A stretch of DNA of 64,000 nt from an uncultured Cytophagales bacterium (GTDB lineage Bacteria > Bacteroidota > Bacteroidia > Cytophagales > Cyclobacteriaceae): assembly GCA_913057175.1 (NCBI GenBank), contig CAJXNP010000002.1, positions 62,001 through 126,000 on the forward strand, given 5' to 3'. Below the pieces are notes generated by a model. That model did not search any database and was not told the origin of the DNA. It worked only from the letters and a program-made list of their open reading frames with translations. The position numbers and the translations under genes were made by a program. The first letter of the stretch is position 1. Each line of letters begins with the position of its first letter. This document shows, in pieces, positions 7,002 to 17,222 of this stretch.

Positions 7002-10000
7002 GTGAAAAATAATTCTTACAAAATCTGGGTGGACACAGGAGGAACCTTTACGGATTGTCTTTCCGAATCACCTCAAAATGAGCTTAAGCGGATCAAAGTA
7101 TTAAGCAGCAGTTCGCTTCGAGGAAAAATTTTGAAGAAAAATTTTGATGATTCCTATCAAATCTCCACTAATTGGAACCTAAAATCTGATATTTTAAAAG
7201 GATACCATTTTAGATTATTGAAAAACAAAGATCTTAGTATCATTCATCAATTCGAGCCTTCTGATCAAACCATTTGTTTTGCTGAACAACCAGATTTCAA
7301 AATAAGTGAAGGTGATGAATTTGAGATCACAGCCTTTGAGGAAGCTCCGGTCTTAGCGGCCCGCATTGCAACTGAAACCGGCCTGGAAAATGAACTGCCG
7401 GAAATAGATGTTCGCCTGGGAACAACCAAAGGAACCAATGCCCTGCTTGAAAGAAAAGGTGCAAAAGTCTGCCTGATCATTACAAAAGGTTTCAGGGATC
7501 TGATCGAAATTGGAAGCCAGCAACGGCCTGATATATTCGCTTTGAATGTTGTCAAGAACCAGCCTTTATACTCAAATGTCATTGAAGTTGATGAGCGAAT
7601 GGATAGATATGGAAACATTTTAAAACCGCTGGATGAAAACTCCATTCTGGATTGCATTGAAAAAGTAAAGAAAATCAATCCTGAAACCATTGCCATTGCT
7701 TTGATCAACAGCTATCAAAATGATACCCATGAACGCAAATTGAGGGAACGACTCCAAATTGAAGGCTTCCAATTCATCAGCATTTCTTCCGAGATGGCCA
7801 GAGAAATAAAATTCCTTCCCCGCACACAAACCGGCATTGTCAATGCATACCTTGACCTGGTCATACTGAATTATTTGAATTCTGTAAAAAAAATCCTTAA
7901 GAACGGGTCCCTGAAAATCATGACCAGTTATGGGGGATTAGTTGATGCCAATTTATTTCTGGCAAAAGAAAGTCTCCTTAGTGGACCAGCCGGTGGAGTA
8001 GTTGGGGCCGCAAAGATTGCTGAGAGCCTGGGGCATAAAAAGATCATCACTTTTGACATGGGCGGTACCAGCACGGATGTTTCCAGAATTGATGGAAAGT
8101 TGGATTACCAATTTGAATCAGAAATTGACCGGATCCCAATTTTCAGTCCGGTCCTTTCGATCGAGACCGTTGCTGCAGGAGGTGGATCAATTTGTGATTT
8201 TGACGGTTATAAGATGACAGTAGGTCCCGAAAGCGCTGGTGCAAGTCCCGGCCCGGCATGCTACGGAGCAGGAGGGCCCCTGGCGATTACGGATGTCAAT
8301 CTTTTACTCGGTCGATTGGATGAAAACAGTTTTGGGATACCTCTAAATAAAAATGCTGCCCAGCAAGCATTTAATGCTATTAAAAATAAGTTACCAAAAG
8401 ATCAAAGTGATGAGGACATTCTGAAAGGATTTATACAGATCGCCAACGAAAAAATGGCCGATGCCATACGAAAGATCTCATTACGAAAAGGACATGATCC
8501 AAAGGATTTTACCCTTCTGGCTTTCGGTGGAGCAGGTGGCCAAAATGCCTGTTCACTCGCTGAATTATTAAATATTAAATCCATTATTGTTCCGTTTGAT
8601 GCAGGTTTATTAAGCGCCCTTGGAATGGGAATGGCTGATATAGAACGGTTTTCTCAAAAACAAATCTTGAAACCTTTATCAGAAATTATCAGCTATGTTG
8701 ATGGGCAATTCAATGAACTGGAAAAGGATGCTATCCACAAATTAAAGCAGGAGAATTTTTTAGAAAAGGATTGTTTTGTAAAGCTCAAGCAAGTAATGAT
8801 GCGATTCAGGGGACAGGAAAATTGTCTTGAGGTCGATTACAAAGATCCGGATTCCATAGAAGGTCTGTTCAAAGAAAAATATGAAAAAATATACGGGCAC
8901 TGGCTGGACAATGAAACCATTGAAGTTGAATCTCTTAAGATAGTTGTCGCAGGAAGAATTGACGAGGAAAAACATGAGAAGAAAGAAATAGAAGAATACA
9001 AACCACAGCCCGACCGGCAAGTAAGATCATTTATCCAAACAGACTGGAAGGAAATCCCGGCGTTTGTTTGGGAGGGCCTTACTGAGGGAGCGGTCATCAA
9101 GGGACCGGCATTATTGCTAAGCCAAAACTCAACCGTATTTGTGGATGAAGATTGGAAATTAATTCTTAAAGAAGGCAAAAATGCCATTCTAAATCAGGTA
9201 GAGGAAACAATAACCCTTGCTTCAACTGCGAATGAATACGCAAACCTTGAGCTCTTCACGAATCGATTTAAGGCCATTGCTGAAGATATGGGAGCCATTC
9301 TTCAACGATCTTCCTTTTCCGTGAACGTTAAGGAGCGTCTGGATTTTTCGTGTGCAGTCCTGGATAAGGATGGATTTCTGGTAGCTAATGCTCCTCATAT
9401 ACCCGTCCACCTGGGCAGTCTGGGAGTATGTGTGCGTTCTGTAATCGAAAAGATGAAAATCGGCCCTAACGATGTGGTTATTACCAATCATCCGGGTTAT
9501 GGAGGAAGCCACCTTCCAGACATAACTTTAATCGGAGGTGCATTTGATGATGCCGGACAATTAATAGGTTATGTGGCAAACCGGGCTCATCATGCAGAAA
9601 TTGGAGGTAAGACACCCGGGTCCATGCCTCCTGATGCCAAAAGGCTCTCAGAAGAAGGAATTGTCATTGAACCTGCCTATTTAATCAATGATGGAAAAGA
9701 ACACTGGAAAGAAATTAAGAGATTATTAAAATCTGATCCTTATCCCAGCAGATCAATAGAAGAAAACATCGCTGATCTAAATGGCGCATTGGCATCAATT
9801 CATTCAGGTGTTGGAGAATTGAAGAAATTAACTGTTCAATTTGGAATTGAAACCATCCATTCGTACATGAAAAAACTGCAGGAATATGCTGCTCAATGTG
9901 TGATAAACTCATTTAAAAAACTCCCAGCAAACGAATGGAAGGCAACTGAACAGCTTGACGACGGAACAACATTGCAGGTAGAAATCATAAAGGATCCCAA

Positions 10001-10775
10001 AGGGATTTCAATTGATTTTTCCGGATCGTCACCAGTTCATCCAGGAAATTTAAACGCGACCTATGCAATTGTAAACAGCGCAATTATTTATGTTCTGAGA
10101 TTGATGGTTAAAGAAAACATCCCGCTCAATGAGGGCATCATGGAGCATATAAATATTAATGTTCCTGAGGGATCTTTTCTCAATCCTGGATTTTCAGACG
10201 ATCCCCAAAATTGTCCGGCGGTGGTTGGAGGTAACACGGAGGTAAGTCAAAGAATTGTTGATACATTGATAAAAGCACTAAACCTGGCCGCTTGCAGTCA
10301 GGGAACCATGAACAACCTGATCTTTGGCAATGATGAATTCGGGTTTTATGAAACGATTTGTGGAGGCACTGGAGCGGGAGATGGCTTCCATGGCACATCA
10401 GGAGTTCATCAGCATATGACCAATACAAGAATTACAGATCCTGAGATCATAGAATTTCGCTATCCTGTTCGATTGGATAGAATGGAAATAAGGAAAGGTT
10501 CCGGTGGAGATGGAAAATGGAAAGGAGGCGATGGGGTGATCAGGGAATTAACATTTCTGGAAAAGATTAATCTCTCAATTTTATCACAACACAGAAAAGA
10601 GAAACCATTTGGAATGAAAGGAGGTAATCCCGGAAAAACCGGGAAGCAATACATTATCAGGAAGGGTGGTGAAAAAGTAGAACTTGACGGAATTGACGGA
10701 AGTGTGCTGGAAAATGGCGACAAGATTATTATTGAAACTCCCGGTGGTGGTGGATGGGAAAAAGCAAAATCATGA
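7002..10775 (+). CDS. Fused HyuA-HyuB hydantoinase / 5-oxoprolinase
   Basis: About 1257 residues from a GTG at 7002; an earlier GTG at 6969 overlaps the promoter element. The N-terminal half is HyuA-like: [12 protein letters not shown] near the start, [18 protein letters not shown] (about residue 140), the actin-like phosphate motif [17 protein letters not shown] (about 350), and [17 protein letters not shown]. The C-terminal half is HyuB-like: [35 protein letters not shown] and [20 protein letters not shown]. Length and order match ATP-dependent 5-oxoprolinases, which open 5-oxo-L-proline to glutamate; hydantoinases share the architecture, so the substrate is not certain. It is cytoplasmic and transcribed alone, ending at a strong terminator. 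Released glutamate would feed the same pool as the gltBD enzymes at 38-44 kb. Confidence 0.88.
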   Translation: MKNNSYKIWVDTGGTFTDCLSESPQNELKRIKVLSSSSLRGKILKKNFDDSYQISTNWNLKSDILKGYHFRLLKNKDLSIIHQFEPSDQTICFAEQPDFKISEGDEFEITAFEEAPVLAARIATETGLENELPEIDVRLGTTKGTNALLERKGAKVCLIITKGFRDLIEIGSQQRPDIFALNVVKNQPLYSNVIEVDERMDRYGNILKPLDENSILDCIEKVKKINPETIAIALINSYQNDTHERKLRERLQIEGFQFISISSEMAREIKFLPRTQTGIVNAYLDLVILNYLNSVKKILKNGSLKIMTSYGGLVDANLFLAKESLLSGPAGGVVGAAKIAESLGHKKIITFDMGGTSTDVSRIDGKLDYQFESEIDRIPIFSPVLSIETVAAGGGSICDFDGYKMTVGPESAGASPGPACYGAGGPLAITDVNLLLGRLDENSFGIPLNKNAAQQAFNAIKNKLPKDQSDEDILKGFIQIANEKMADAIRKISLRKGHDPKDFTLLAFGGAGGQNACSLAELLNIKSIIVPFDAGLLSALGMGMADIERFSQKQILKPLSEIISYVDGQFNELEKDAIHKLKQENFLEKDCFVKLKQVMMRFRGQENCLEVDYKDPDSIEGLFKEKYEKIYGHWLDNETIEVESLKIVVAGRIDEEKHEKKEIEEYKPQPDRQVRSFIQTDWKEIPAFVWEGLTEGAVIKGPALLLSQNSTVFVDEDWKLILKEGKNAILNQVEETITLASTANEYANLELFTNRFKAIAEDMGAILQRSSFSVNVKERLDFSCAVLDKDGFLVANAPHIPVHLGSLGVCVRSVIEKMKIGPNDVVITNHPGYGGSHLPDITLIGGAFDDAGQLIGYVANRAHHAEIGGKTPGSMPPDAKRLSEEGIVIEPAYLINDGKEHWKEIKRLLKSDPYPSRSIEENIADLNGALASIHSGVGELKKLTVQFGIETIHSYMKKLQEYAAQCVINSFKKLPANEWKATEQLDDGTTLQVEIIKDPKGISIDFSGSSPVHPGNLNATYAIVNSAIIYVLRLMVKENIPLNEGIMEHININVPEGSFLNPGFSDDPQNCPAVVGGNTEVSQRIVDTLIKALNLAACSQGTMNNLIFGNDEFGFYETICGGTGAGDGFHGTSGVHQHMTNTRITDPEIIEFRYPVRLDRMEIRKGSGGDGKWKGGDGVIRELTFLEKINLSILSQHRKEKPFGMKGGNPGKTGKQYIIRKGGEKVELDGIDGSVLENGDKIIIETPGGGGWEKAKS

Positions 10776-10784
10776 TTAAAACAA

Positions 10785-10809
10785 AAAAGGCCGTTTTCAA
10801 CGGCCTTTT
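10785..10809. terminator. Bidirectional intrinsic terminator
   Basis: AAAAGGCCGTT (10785-10795) and AACGGCCTTTT (10799-10809) form an 11-bp perfect stem with a 3-nt loop. The stem ends in T-runs on both strands, serving the oxoprolinase gene (+) and the SPOR-like gene (-), which converge here. Confidence 0.9.
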
Positions 10810-10832
10810 ATCATTAATTCTTTAGATTTCTT

Positions 10833-11444
10833 TTAAATAACACCTTCCAAAACATCCTTCATTTCTACCCTTGTTCCATCTTTGTAAGGAACGATCCATG
10901 CATCATTTACTCCCATTTCACGAAGGTATTTTTTGAAGGTATCGGCTTCCCAGTAATCACGGAAAATCCCTAATGTTATTTTCTGTACTCCGTCATCACC
11001 TACTTCGCCACCAAAGTTTTCATGATTTTCGAAATATTTGGAAAGATCTTTGTTTCTGAATGCTCCAATCTGCACCTTAAAAACTACTCCATCTTCAGAA
11101 ACTGAACTTCCTGTATTTTGAGCAGCTTGTTCCTGTGCCTGTGCAATAGCTCGCTGAGCATTGTTAACTTTTGCTTCTGCTTCGCGAAGCTGTTGGGTCA
11201 TCTCAGCAATTTTTGCATCTTTTTCGCTTAAACGCGCCTGAATGCTAGATAACTGACCTTGTGCGCTGCTAAGCTCGCTTTTCAAACTGGCATTCTCGTC
11301 GTACATTCTCTTGAACTGCTCCGGAGTCATTTTTTTCAATTTCTTCTTCCACTCCTTTTTCTCATCCTTTGATAATTGTGCGTGGGCTTGATTGACAGCA
11401 GTAACACAAATAAAAAGTATCAATACAACCGCTAACTTTTTCAT
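10833..11444 (-). CDS. Exported coiled-coil protein with SPOR-like C-terminus
   Basis: A 203-residue protein with a cleavable signal peptide (MKKLAVVLILFICVTAVNQA, cleavage near AHAQ). Residues about 25-110 are a long charged coiled coil with heptads (NASLKSELSSAQGQLSSIQA; EMTQQLREAEAKVNNAQRAI). Residues about 120-195 resemble a SPOR/peptidoglycan-binding repeat: VVFKVQIGAFRNKDLSKYF, then QKITLGIFRDYWEADTFKKY. SPOR domains bind denuded glycan strands, so a periplasmic cell-wall role is likely. Bacteroidota versions are often labelled ezrin/radixin/moesin-like because of the coiled coil. It is monocistronic; TATTTTTG at 11493-11500 gives a roughly 40-nt leader. Confidence 0.8.
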   Translation of the reverse strand: MKKLAVVLILFICVTAVNQAHAQLSKDEKKEWKKKLKKMTPEQFKRMYDENASLKSELSSAQGQLSSIQARLSEKDAKIAEMTQQLREAEAKVNNAQRAIAQAQEQAAQNTGSSVSEDGVVFKVQIGAFRNKDLSKYFENHENFGGEVGDDGVQKITLGIFRDYWEADTFKKYLREMGVNDAWIVPYKDGTRVEMKDVLEGVI

Positions 11445-11492
11445 TTTAAGTCCTTTTATAATTGTTCTAGTTAAAAATTACCTCCCAATGTA

Positions 11493-11500
11493 CAAAAATA
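11493..11500 (-). promoter_or_regulatory. -7 promoter element of the SPOR-like gene
   Basis: Minus-strand TATTTTTG fits TAnnTTTG. The nearest TTTG upstream (11514-11517) is only 13 bases away, closer than the usual 19-21, so the -33 element is unsure. Confidence 0.5.
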
Positions 11501-11529
11501 TATTTAAAAAAGTCAAATAAATAATTGTA

Positions 11530-12927
11530 CTATTTTAAGCTGCCTGTCATGTTTTTGGGCACCACCCACTGGTCAAATTGTTCATTTGTAAGAAGTCCCA
11601 ATTCCATCGCAGCCTCTCTCAGGGTCTTTCCTTCCTTGTGAGCTTTCTTTGCAATCTTAGCGGCATTTTCATAGCCGATGTGTGGATTCAAAGCGGTCAC
11701 AAGCATCAAAGAATTTTCCAGGTGCTTTTCAATGATCTCATAGTTGGGCTGAATTCCAGCTGCACATTTATCGTTAAAAGACACACAAGCATCACCTATT
11801 AATCGAGCAGATTGAAGGACATTAGAGGCAATTACCGGCTTGAATACATTCAATTCAAAATGACCATTTGAACCGGCGACAGAAACTGCCATATCATTTC
11901 CAATTACTTGTGCGCTCACCATTGTCAATGCTTCAGGCTGTGTGGGATTTACTTTGCCAGGCATGATAGAAGATCCGGGCTCATTATCAGGAATAATGAT
12001 TTCCCCTATTCCACATCTTGGTCCGGAGCTTAACATCCGAATGTCATTTCCGATTTTCATCAATGAAACTGCTGCTCTTTTTAAAGCTCCTGACAATTCT
12101 ACCATGGCATCATGTGCTGCCAGAGCTTCAAATTTATTTGGAGCTGTAACAAATGGCAACCCGGTAAATTCTGCAATCTTTTTCGCCACTAAAACATCGT
12201 AACCCTTGGGTGTGTTAAGTCCGGTTCCGACCGCGGTCCCACCCAAAGCAAGCTCTTTTACCATTATCAAAGCATTTTTAATGGCCCGCATGGAATTGTC
12301 AATTTGCTGAACATATCCTGAAAACTCCTGTCCAAGGGTCAATGGCGTCGCATCCATGAAATGAGTACGTCCGGTTTTAACAATTTCATTAAATTCTTTA
12401 GACTTTGTGGCCAATGTGTCTCGGAGTTTTTTCATTCCCGGAAGGGTGACTTCCTCTACTTGCTTATAGGCTGCAATGTGCATGGCCGTAGGAAACGTAT
12501 CATTGGAAGACTGTGACTTATTCACATCATCATTAGGGTGAAGTGCCTTTTTTTCATCCGTAAGCTTTCCTCCTGATAAAACATGACCCCTGTTGGCAAT
12601 AACTTCATTGGAATTCATATTTGATTGAGTACCAGAACCCGTTTGCCAGATTACCAAAGGAAATTGATCGTCGAGCTTTCCCTCCAGAATTTCATCACAT
12701 GCTTTTGAGATCAAATCCCGCTTTTCTGCTGCCAAAACACCCAGCTCTGTATTTGCATGAGCAGCAGCTTTCTTCAGGTATGCAAATGCCTTAATAATCT
12801 CATTTGGCATACTTGCTTCAGGGCCAATTTTAAAGTTGTTTCTCGATCTCTCCGTCTGTGCTCCCCAGTATTTGTCCGCAGGCACTTTCACTTCGCCCAT
12901 GGTGTCATGTTCAATTCTGTAATCCAT
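11530..12927 (-). CDS. fumC: Fumarate hydratase, class II
   Basis: A 465-residue enzyme, the normal length for FumC, which interconverts fumarate and L-malate in the TCA cycle without an iron-sulfur cluster. It begins [44 protein letters not shown] (about residues 97-114) is the substrate-binding region and [18 protein letters not shown] (about 315-332) is the fumarase/aspartase signature carrying the catalytic serine. [17 protein letters not shown] is the B-site region. It is a soluble tetramer in the cytoplasm. About 110 bp separates it from the next minus-strand gene upstream, with a near-consensus TAAATTTA at 12962-12969, so it probably has its own promoter. No irregularity seen. Confidence 0.97.
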   Translation of the reverse strand: MDYRIEHDTMGEVKVPADKYWGAQTERSRNNFKIGPEASMPNEIIKAFAYLKKAAAHANTELGVLAAEKRDLISKACDEILEGKLDDQFPLVIWQTGSGTQSNMNSNEVIANRGHVLSGGKLTDEKKALHPNDDVNKSQSSNDTFPTAMHIAAYKQVEEVTLPGMKKLRDTLATKSKEFNEIVKTGRTHFMDATPLTLGQEFSGYVQQIDNSMRAIKNALIMVKELALGGTAVGTGLNTPKGYDVLVAKKIAEFTGLPFVTAPNKFEALAAHDAMVELSGALKRAAVSLMKIGNDIRMLSSGPRCGIGEIIIPDNEPGSSIMPGKVNPTQPEALTMVSAQVIGNDMAVSVAGSNGHFELNVFKPVIASNVLQSARLIGDACVSFNDKCAAGIQPNYEIIEKHLENSLMLVTALNPHIGYENAAKIAKKAHKEGKTLREAAMELGLLTNEQFDQWVVPKNMTGSLK

Positions 12928-13036
12928 TATTTACATTGTTTATGGTTTCTCAAATGAAGGGTAAATTTAGCCACTTTTATTTCTTTTACTACCTGATGAA
13001 TGTCAAAGAATGACTTTAATTTTAAGAAATTGGCTT

Positions 13037-14395
13037 TTAATTGTATTCAATAAATACAGCTACGATCAGTGCTATGGAACCAATTGCGATGAACTTTAGA
13101 ATGAGTGGGAAGACAAATTTAAACCATTTGCCGTACGGAATTTTAGCAATTCCTAAAATTCCCATCAGTACGGCATTTGTAGGAACAATCATGTTCATGA
13201 AACCATCACCCATTTGATAGGCCAATACACTGGTCTGCCTGGTCACACCGGTAAGATCGCCTATTGGCGCCATAAGCGGCATGGTGACATATGCCTGCCC
13301 GCTACCGGATGGAATAAAAAAGTTGAGCATACTTTGTATCAGGTACATCCCAACAGAGGCAATATGCGGTCCTGTCTGTTGTAGTGGAATGGACAAATAA
13401 TGTACAATTGTATGTAAAACCAATCCATCCTCGAGGATCAACGCAATAGATCGGGCAAATCCAATTAGCAACGCAGTAGTAGTCAACTCAGTAGCTCCTT
13501 CCGCAAATTTTATTGCTACTTCATTGATATTCAGCCTACCGATTATAGCGACGACAATTGTTAATCCAAAAAATACTGCCCCTAATTCGATCAGGTACCA
13601 TCCCCATCCGGATAACTCCGATATACCAAAAACGATCAAAGCAATCGCAAAAAAAGTGATGATCAATATCAGAATATGGGTTTTGGTCAATTCCGGATAC
13701 TGATAGACTTCTTTCTCTTCAACCTCAACAGCAATTGACTGCTTCCACACATTCATTGCATATTTTTTAACATGAAAAAACCCGACCAGGAAAAATGGTA
13801 ACAAAAGTACGAGCCGGTACCACAATCCGGATGTCGGCCTCACCTCAGCAATGTCCTGGGCGATCAGGACTGTAAAGGGATTGATTGTAGCGGTTCCATA
13901 TCCAATCCCATACCCTACTACCATAATTCCAACAGCCGAAAGAGTATCGAGTTTTAGTGCGGCACAAAGCACAATCAAAACTGAAATGAATGGCAAGTAT
14001 TCTTCTGCCATTCCCAGGGTACTGGAACCTACCGCAAATATGAACATGCCGGCAAAAATCAATACCTGTGGCTTAGAACCAAACCTGTTCAGCAGTTTGC
14101 CAAGCACTGCATCGATCACACCGGTTGATTTGATAACTGATAGTGCACCACCAATGATGAAAATGAAAAATATGATTGCCTGGCTATCTGCAAAAGCACG
14201 CGGCAGAACAGTCAACAATTCCCAGGGTTCCAGATATTCCTTTTCTACTGTATGATAAGTACCTGCTACTACCTTTTCCCTGTGATGTTCTTCAACCGTT
14301 TCAAAAGTTCCGGAAGGTAAAATATAGGTCAGGATCAACCCCAATACCATCATAAAAAACAACAAAACCAGTGTATGTGGTACTTTTAGCTTCAT
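13037..14395 (-). CDS. YfcC/DcuC-family membrane transporter
   Basis: A 452-residue polytopic inner-membrane protein with about 11-12 hydrophobic segments, beginning with KVPHTLVLLFFMMVLGLILT. Features of the YfcC/C4-dicarboxylate-carrier group are visible: an early ILPSGTFE motif after the first helix, MVVGYGIGYGTATINPFTVL in the first half, and FFIPSGSGQAYVTMPLMAPI plus GFMNMIVPTNAVLMGILGIA in the second half. These paired hairpin-like motifs probably line the transport path. Family members move dicarboxylates, basic amino acids or peptides, so the substrate is unknown. The gene begins 2 bp after radA ends, hence it is likely the third gene of a yjjX-radA-yfcC operon. Proximity to fumC is suggestive of a C4-acid substrate but is weak evidence. 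Confidence 0.82.
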   Translation of the reverse strand: MKLKVPHTLVLLFFMMVLGLILTYILPSGTFETVEEHHREKVVAGTYHTVEKEYLEPWELLTVLPRAFADSQAIIFFIFIIGGALSVIKSTGVIDAVLGKLLNRFGSKPQVLIFAGMFIFAVGSSTLGMAEEYLPFISVLIVLCAALKLDTLSAVGIMVVGYGIGYGTATINPFTVLIAQDIAEVRPTSGLWYRLVLLLPFFLVGFFHVKKYAMNVWKQSIAVEVEEKEVYQYPELTKTHILILIITFFAIALIVFGISELSGWGWYLIELGAVFFGLTIVVAIIGRLNINEVAIKFAEGATELTTTALLIGFARSIALILEDGLVLHTIVHYLSIPLQQTGPHIASVGMYLIQSMLNFFIPSGSGQAYVTMPLMAPIGDLTGVTRQTSVLAYQMGDGFMNMIVPTNAVLMGILGIAKIPYGKWFKFVFPLILKFIAIGSIALIVAVFIEYN

Positions 14396-14397
14396 AA

Positions 14398-15765
14398 TTA
14401 TCCCATTAGTTCAGAAATAATCTCGTGCAATTTACCGAATTGCATCACTTTTATTTTTGTCCGGTTGTTTGATGAAATTTTATTGAATTTCGAAATGATA
14501 ATTTTGTCAAAACCCAATTTTTCCGCTTCTGCTATCCTTGATTCAATTTTATTTACCGCCCTGATCTCCCCACTCAAACCAATCTCAGCCGCAAAGCAAT
14601 AATCGGTCGGTATCTCAATTTCATTGAAGGAAGAAATAATTGACAGCCCAACTGCCAGGTCAATGGCCGGATCATCCACTTTTAATCCACCTGCTATATT
14701 TAAAAATACATCTTGTGAAGCTAATCTGAAACCAGCTCGTTTTTCAAGTACTGCCAGAAGCATATTTAATCTCTTCAGGTCAAAACCGGTACTCACCCGT
14801 TGCGGAGTTCCATAAGTTGCTGAGCTGACGAGAGACTGGATCTCGATCAGCAATGGTCTGTTTCCCTCCACAGTTGCCCCAATAGCTACACCGCTGCTAT
14901 AAGAATCCCTCTGTGAGATCAAGATCTCTGATGGATTGGATACCTGTCTCAGTCCCGCAGCATTCATTTCATAAATACCAAGTTCGGAAGTTGAGCCAAA
15001 CCTGTTCTTCGTTGTCCTCAATATTCGGTAAGCATGATGACGATCACCCTCAAAATGGATGACCGTATCAACCATGTGCTCCAAAATCTTTGGTCCTGCC
15101 AGGCTTCCATCTTTTGTGATGTGTCCAATTATGAAGACAGGAACATTCGATTGCTTGGCAAATTTTATCAAGACGCCTGTGCAATACCTCACCTGTGAAA
15201 TGCTTCCGGGAGTTGCCTCCAAAGAATTTGAAAAAACTGTTTGAATGGAGTCCACGACCAGAATGTCTGGTTGAATATTTTTGATTTGATCGAATATTTT
15301 TTCGAGGGATGTCTCGGCTAGTAAATAGAGGTTGTCAGAATTTCCCTGCATTCTTTCAGCTCGCATTTTGATTTGCTGTAAGCTCTCCTCACCGGATATA
15401 TACAATATTCTTTCGTAATTCAGTTGAAGAGAAACCTGCAATAATAAAGTTGACTTTCCAATTCCGGGTTCTCCACCGATCAATACCAAAGAACCTTCTA
15501 CAATTCCTCCCCCTAGCACTCTGTCCAATTCAGCATCTCCTGAGCTTTTCCGTCGATCACCGCCTGACTTGATTTCACCAAGCTTTAAGGGTTTGTTTTT
15601 CTCCACTGTAGTATCAACTTTCAAAGACCAAACTTCGTCTTTGCCTTGGTCAATCACTTCCTCCACATAAGTATTCCATTCACCACAATGGGGGCACTTT
15701 CCTATCCATTTTGCTGATTCTGCACCACATGCTTGACAAAAAAATGCTGTTTTCCGTTTAGCCAT
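14398..15765 (-). CDS. radA: DNA repair protein RadA
   Basis: A 455-residue protein of the usual RadA length. The N-terminal zinc finger has Cys10, Cys13, Cys24 and Cys27 (CQACG and CPHCG). The RecA-like ATPase core has Walker A GGEPGIGKSTLLLQ (about residues 92-105), Walker B ILVVDSIQTV, and the RadA-specific KNRFG motif (about 250). The C-terminal third is the Lon-protease-like domain (IAGGLKVDDPAIDLAVGLSI). RadA drives branch migration of recombination intermediates. The start codon shares one base with the yjjX stop (TAATG), and yfcC follows by 2 bp, so translation of the three genes is probably coupled. Confidence 0.96.
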   Translation of the reverse strand: MAKRKTAFFCQACGAESAKWIGKCPHCGEWNTYVEEVIDQGKDEVWSLKVDTTVEKNKPLKLGEIKSGGDRRKSSGDAELDRVLGGGIVEGSLVLIGGEPGIGKSTLLLQVSLQLNYERILYISGEESLQQIKMRAERMQGNSDNLYLLAETSLEKIFDQIKNIQPDILVVDSIQTVFSNSLEATPGSISQVRYCTGVLIKFAKQSNVPVFIIGHITKDGSLAGPKILEHMVDTVIHFEGDRHHAYRILRTTKNRFGSTSELGIYEMNAAGLRQVSNPSEILISQRDSYSSGVAIGATVEGNRPLLIEIQSLVSSATYGTPQRVSTGFDLKRLNMLLAVLEKRAGFRLASQDVFLNIAGGLKVDDPAIDLAVGLSIISSFNEIEIPTDYCFAAEIGLSGEIRAVNKIESRIAEAEKLGFDKIIISKFNKISSNNRTKIKVMQFGKLHEIISELMG

Positions 15766-16298
15766 TATGCTTTATAAAGGTCTGAATTCATAAAAGGTAT
15801 CAAAGCCAGCACAATGGCATGTCGATAATATTCGGTTCTATCAATTAAATTTTTGGTCAGAATACCTACCGAACCATTTTTTGTTTTTGAATCCTTTCTT
15901 TTAAAAATTTTGTCATCTGCATGTCCAAGTTCAAGCCCCTGATCGATCAAACCATTTATTTGCCGTGGCAAAGTAAAAGACGCTGTCTGCGCTTTTCCAG
16001 TCAGTTTTTTGCTTTGTACAATTATCCAGGCAAAGGCTTCATAAAATCCTCTGGACTCTCTCACCCCTCCTTCAATACTAACAAAAAAATCGGCCGTATT
16101 CTGATATTTTTTAATGAATTCCAATCTATTCAGGGCTCCGGCTAATGTTTCCTCTTCGGACATGGGCTGAAGTGAAACTCCCGAAGGTGATTCTGTGCCA
16201 CTTATCTGAAAATTTTCATTTGGAAAAACCTGTTCAAAAGCTGTTTTTGTACTTTTAATCTTTACGGGATTGGCTGATGCAACAATTATACTCTTCAA
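15765..16298 (-). CDS. yjjX: Inosine/xanthosine triphosphatase (YjjX family)
   Basis: A 177-residue protein close to E. coli YjjX in length. The opening IIVASANPVKIKSTKTAFEQ is the nucleotide-binding start of the family, and PSGVSLQPMSEEETLAGALN is the conserved phosphate-binding stretch. DFFVSIEGGVRESRGFYEAF supplies the metal-binding acidic residues, and KTKNGSVGILTKNLIDRTEY is the C-terminal signature. The enzyme hydrolyses ITP and XTP to keep deaminated purines out of nucleic acids; it is cytoplasmic. It is first in a probable operon with radA, whose start codon overlaps its stop by one base. A nucleotide-pool cleaner coupled to a recombination protein makes sense as genome maintenance, but that link is inference. 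Confidence 0.9.
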   Translation of the reverse strand: MKSIIVASANPVKIKSTKTAFEQVFPNENFQISGTESPSGVSLQPMSEEETLAGALNRLEFIKKYQNTADFFVSIEGGVRESRGFYEAFAWIIVQSKKLTGKAQTASFTLPRQINGLIDQGLELGHADDKIFKRKDSKTKNGSVGILTKNLIDRTEYYRHAIVLALIPFMNSDLYKA

Positions 16299-16410
16299 AC
16301 CAGGCAGAAATTAATGTCAAACTTGATCGTAGCGAAAATAAGTAGACCAAATTTGCAGAAAAAGTTTCAAAACTTGAATGAAACTTCGGAATGTCTTAGA
16401 GTTTTATGAA

Positions 16411-16881
16411 TTAAATCTTATTTAAAATCCCCCAAACCAACTCGGACTCATAACCCTTGCTAACCAAAAAAGAGGCGACTTTATTTTTTTTTATATAAAG
16501 GTTGGCATCCTTGACCGTACGATATTTTTGATAAGCCAAATTCTCGAGTGTTTCCAGATATGCCTGGCCCTCAATTTCTGCCAGGCCTTCCAGGATATAA
16601 TCTTCAGGTATGTCTTTCAGCCTCAACTCTCGCTTAATCTTTAATTTCCCCCATTTTTTTAACCTGAACTTGCTCCCGGCAAAAATTTTTGAAAAACGCA
16701 GATCATCCAAAAATCCTTCTTCCTTCAGTTCCTTTACAAGAATTTCAATTGATTTTGGGTCTAATTCTAATAATTCCAATTTGTTGGTTACTTCTTTGGT
16801 GGCACGCTCCCGATATGTACAAAATTTCAATATTTTAGACCGCGCCTGTTTTAGGGTCTTATCATTCATAGGGTTTGGCAA
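16411..16881 (-). CDS. recX: Regulatory protein RecX
   Basis: A 156-residue, three-helix-repeat protein of the RecX family. The N-terminal repeat KILKFCTYRERATKEVTNKL (about 17-36) corresponds to the family R-x-x-S/T-x-x-E-L region. EEGFLDDLRFSKIFAGSKFR (about 55-74) matches the second repeat with its LD..Y/F.R pattern. KWGKLKIKRELRLKDIPEDY (about 76-95) is the third. RecX binds RecA filaments and limits recombination. ATG at 16869 (MNDKTLKQ) is an alternative start four codons on. It is not next to recA, which is common in this phylum. Its upstream region is the 313-bp gap described separately. Confidence 0.9.
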   Translation of the reverse strand: MPNPMNDKTLKQARSKILKFCTYRERATKEVTNKLELLELDPKSIEILVKELKEEGFLDDLRFSKIFAGSKFRLKKWGKLKIKRELRLKDIPEDYILEGLAEIEGQAYLETLENLAYQKYRTVKDANLYIKKNKVASFLVSKGYESELVWGILNKI

Positions 16882-17194
16882 TTGTGGCTTGACCTAAGTC
16901 AATAAAATAAAAAATGCTACTGATCAAGGTGATTAAATATACTACTTATTATTGTAAATCAGCAGTTTTCACTAACTAAATAACAATTAATCTAAATAAA
17001 TAATGTAAAAGTGGTTGCAGCGCTTCGACAATCAAAAGTAGAAAAGTCTGTCAGAAAAAGTTAAAAAATAAAGACTTAATTTGAACCAAAACAAGCCAAA
17101 CGACGTAATTAATCTTAAATCAATTCAACAATGAATTAACATTCATCAAATTAATTCAAGTGTATTTTGGTTTTCTATAGTTATAAGGATTAAG
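16882..17194 (+). other. Non-coding gap; possible small RNA gene
   Basis: No open frame on either strand. It ends at a hairpin with a long T-run on the plus strand (17195-17222), although no plus-strand gene lies upstream for more than 16 kb except antisense frames. A plus-strand non-coding transcript is therefore possible. I find no perfect TAnnTTTG on the plus strand; near matches are TAATTTG near 17078 and TATTTTG near 17163. No match to 6S, tmRNA, SRP or RNase P RNA could be seen. Confidence 0.3.
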
Positions 17195-17222
17195 GGCTGG
17201 TTTATTCCAGCCTCTTTTTTTT
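17195..17222 (+). terminator. Terminator-like hairpin without an assigned plus-strand gene
   Basis: GGCTGG (17195-17200) pairs with CCAGCC (17207-17212), with one further G-U pair, followed by TCTTTTTTTT. Polarity is clearly plus strand; in the minus direction the stem is followed by CTTAATCC, so it does not terminate the converging gene. Confidence 0.7.

Noticed and set aside
7265-7708. 147-codon frame antisense to the oxoprolinase
   Set aside because: It lies within a strongly coding opposite strand; Ser/Phe-rich shadow typical of antisense frames.
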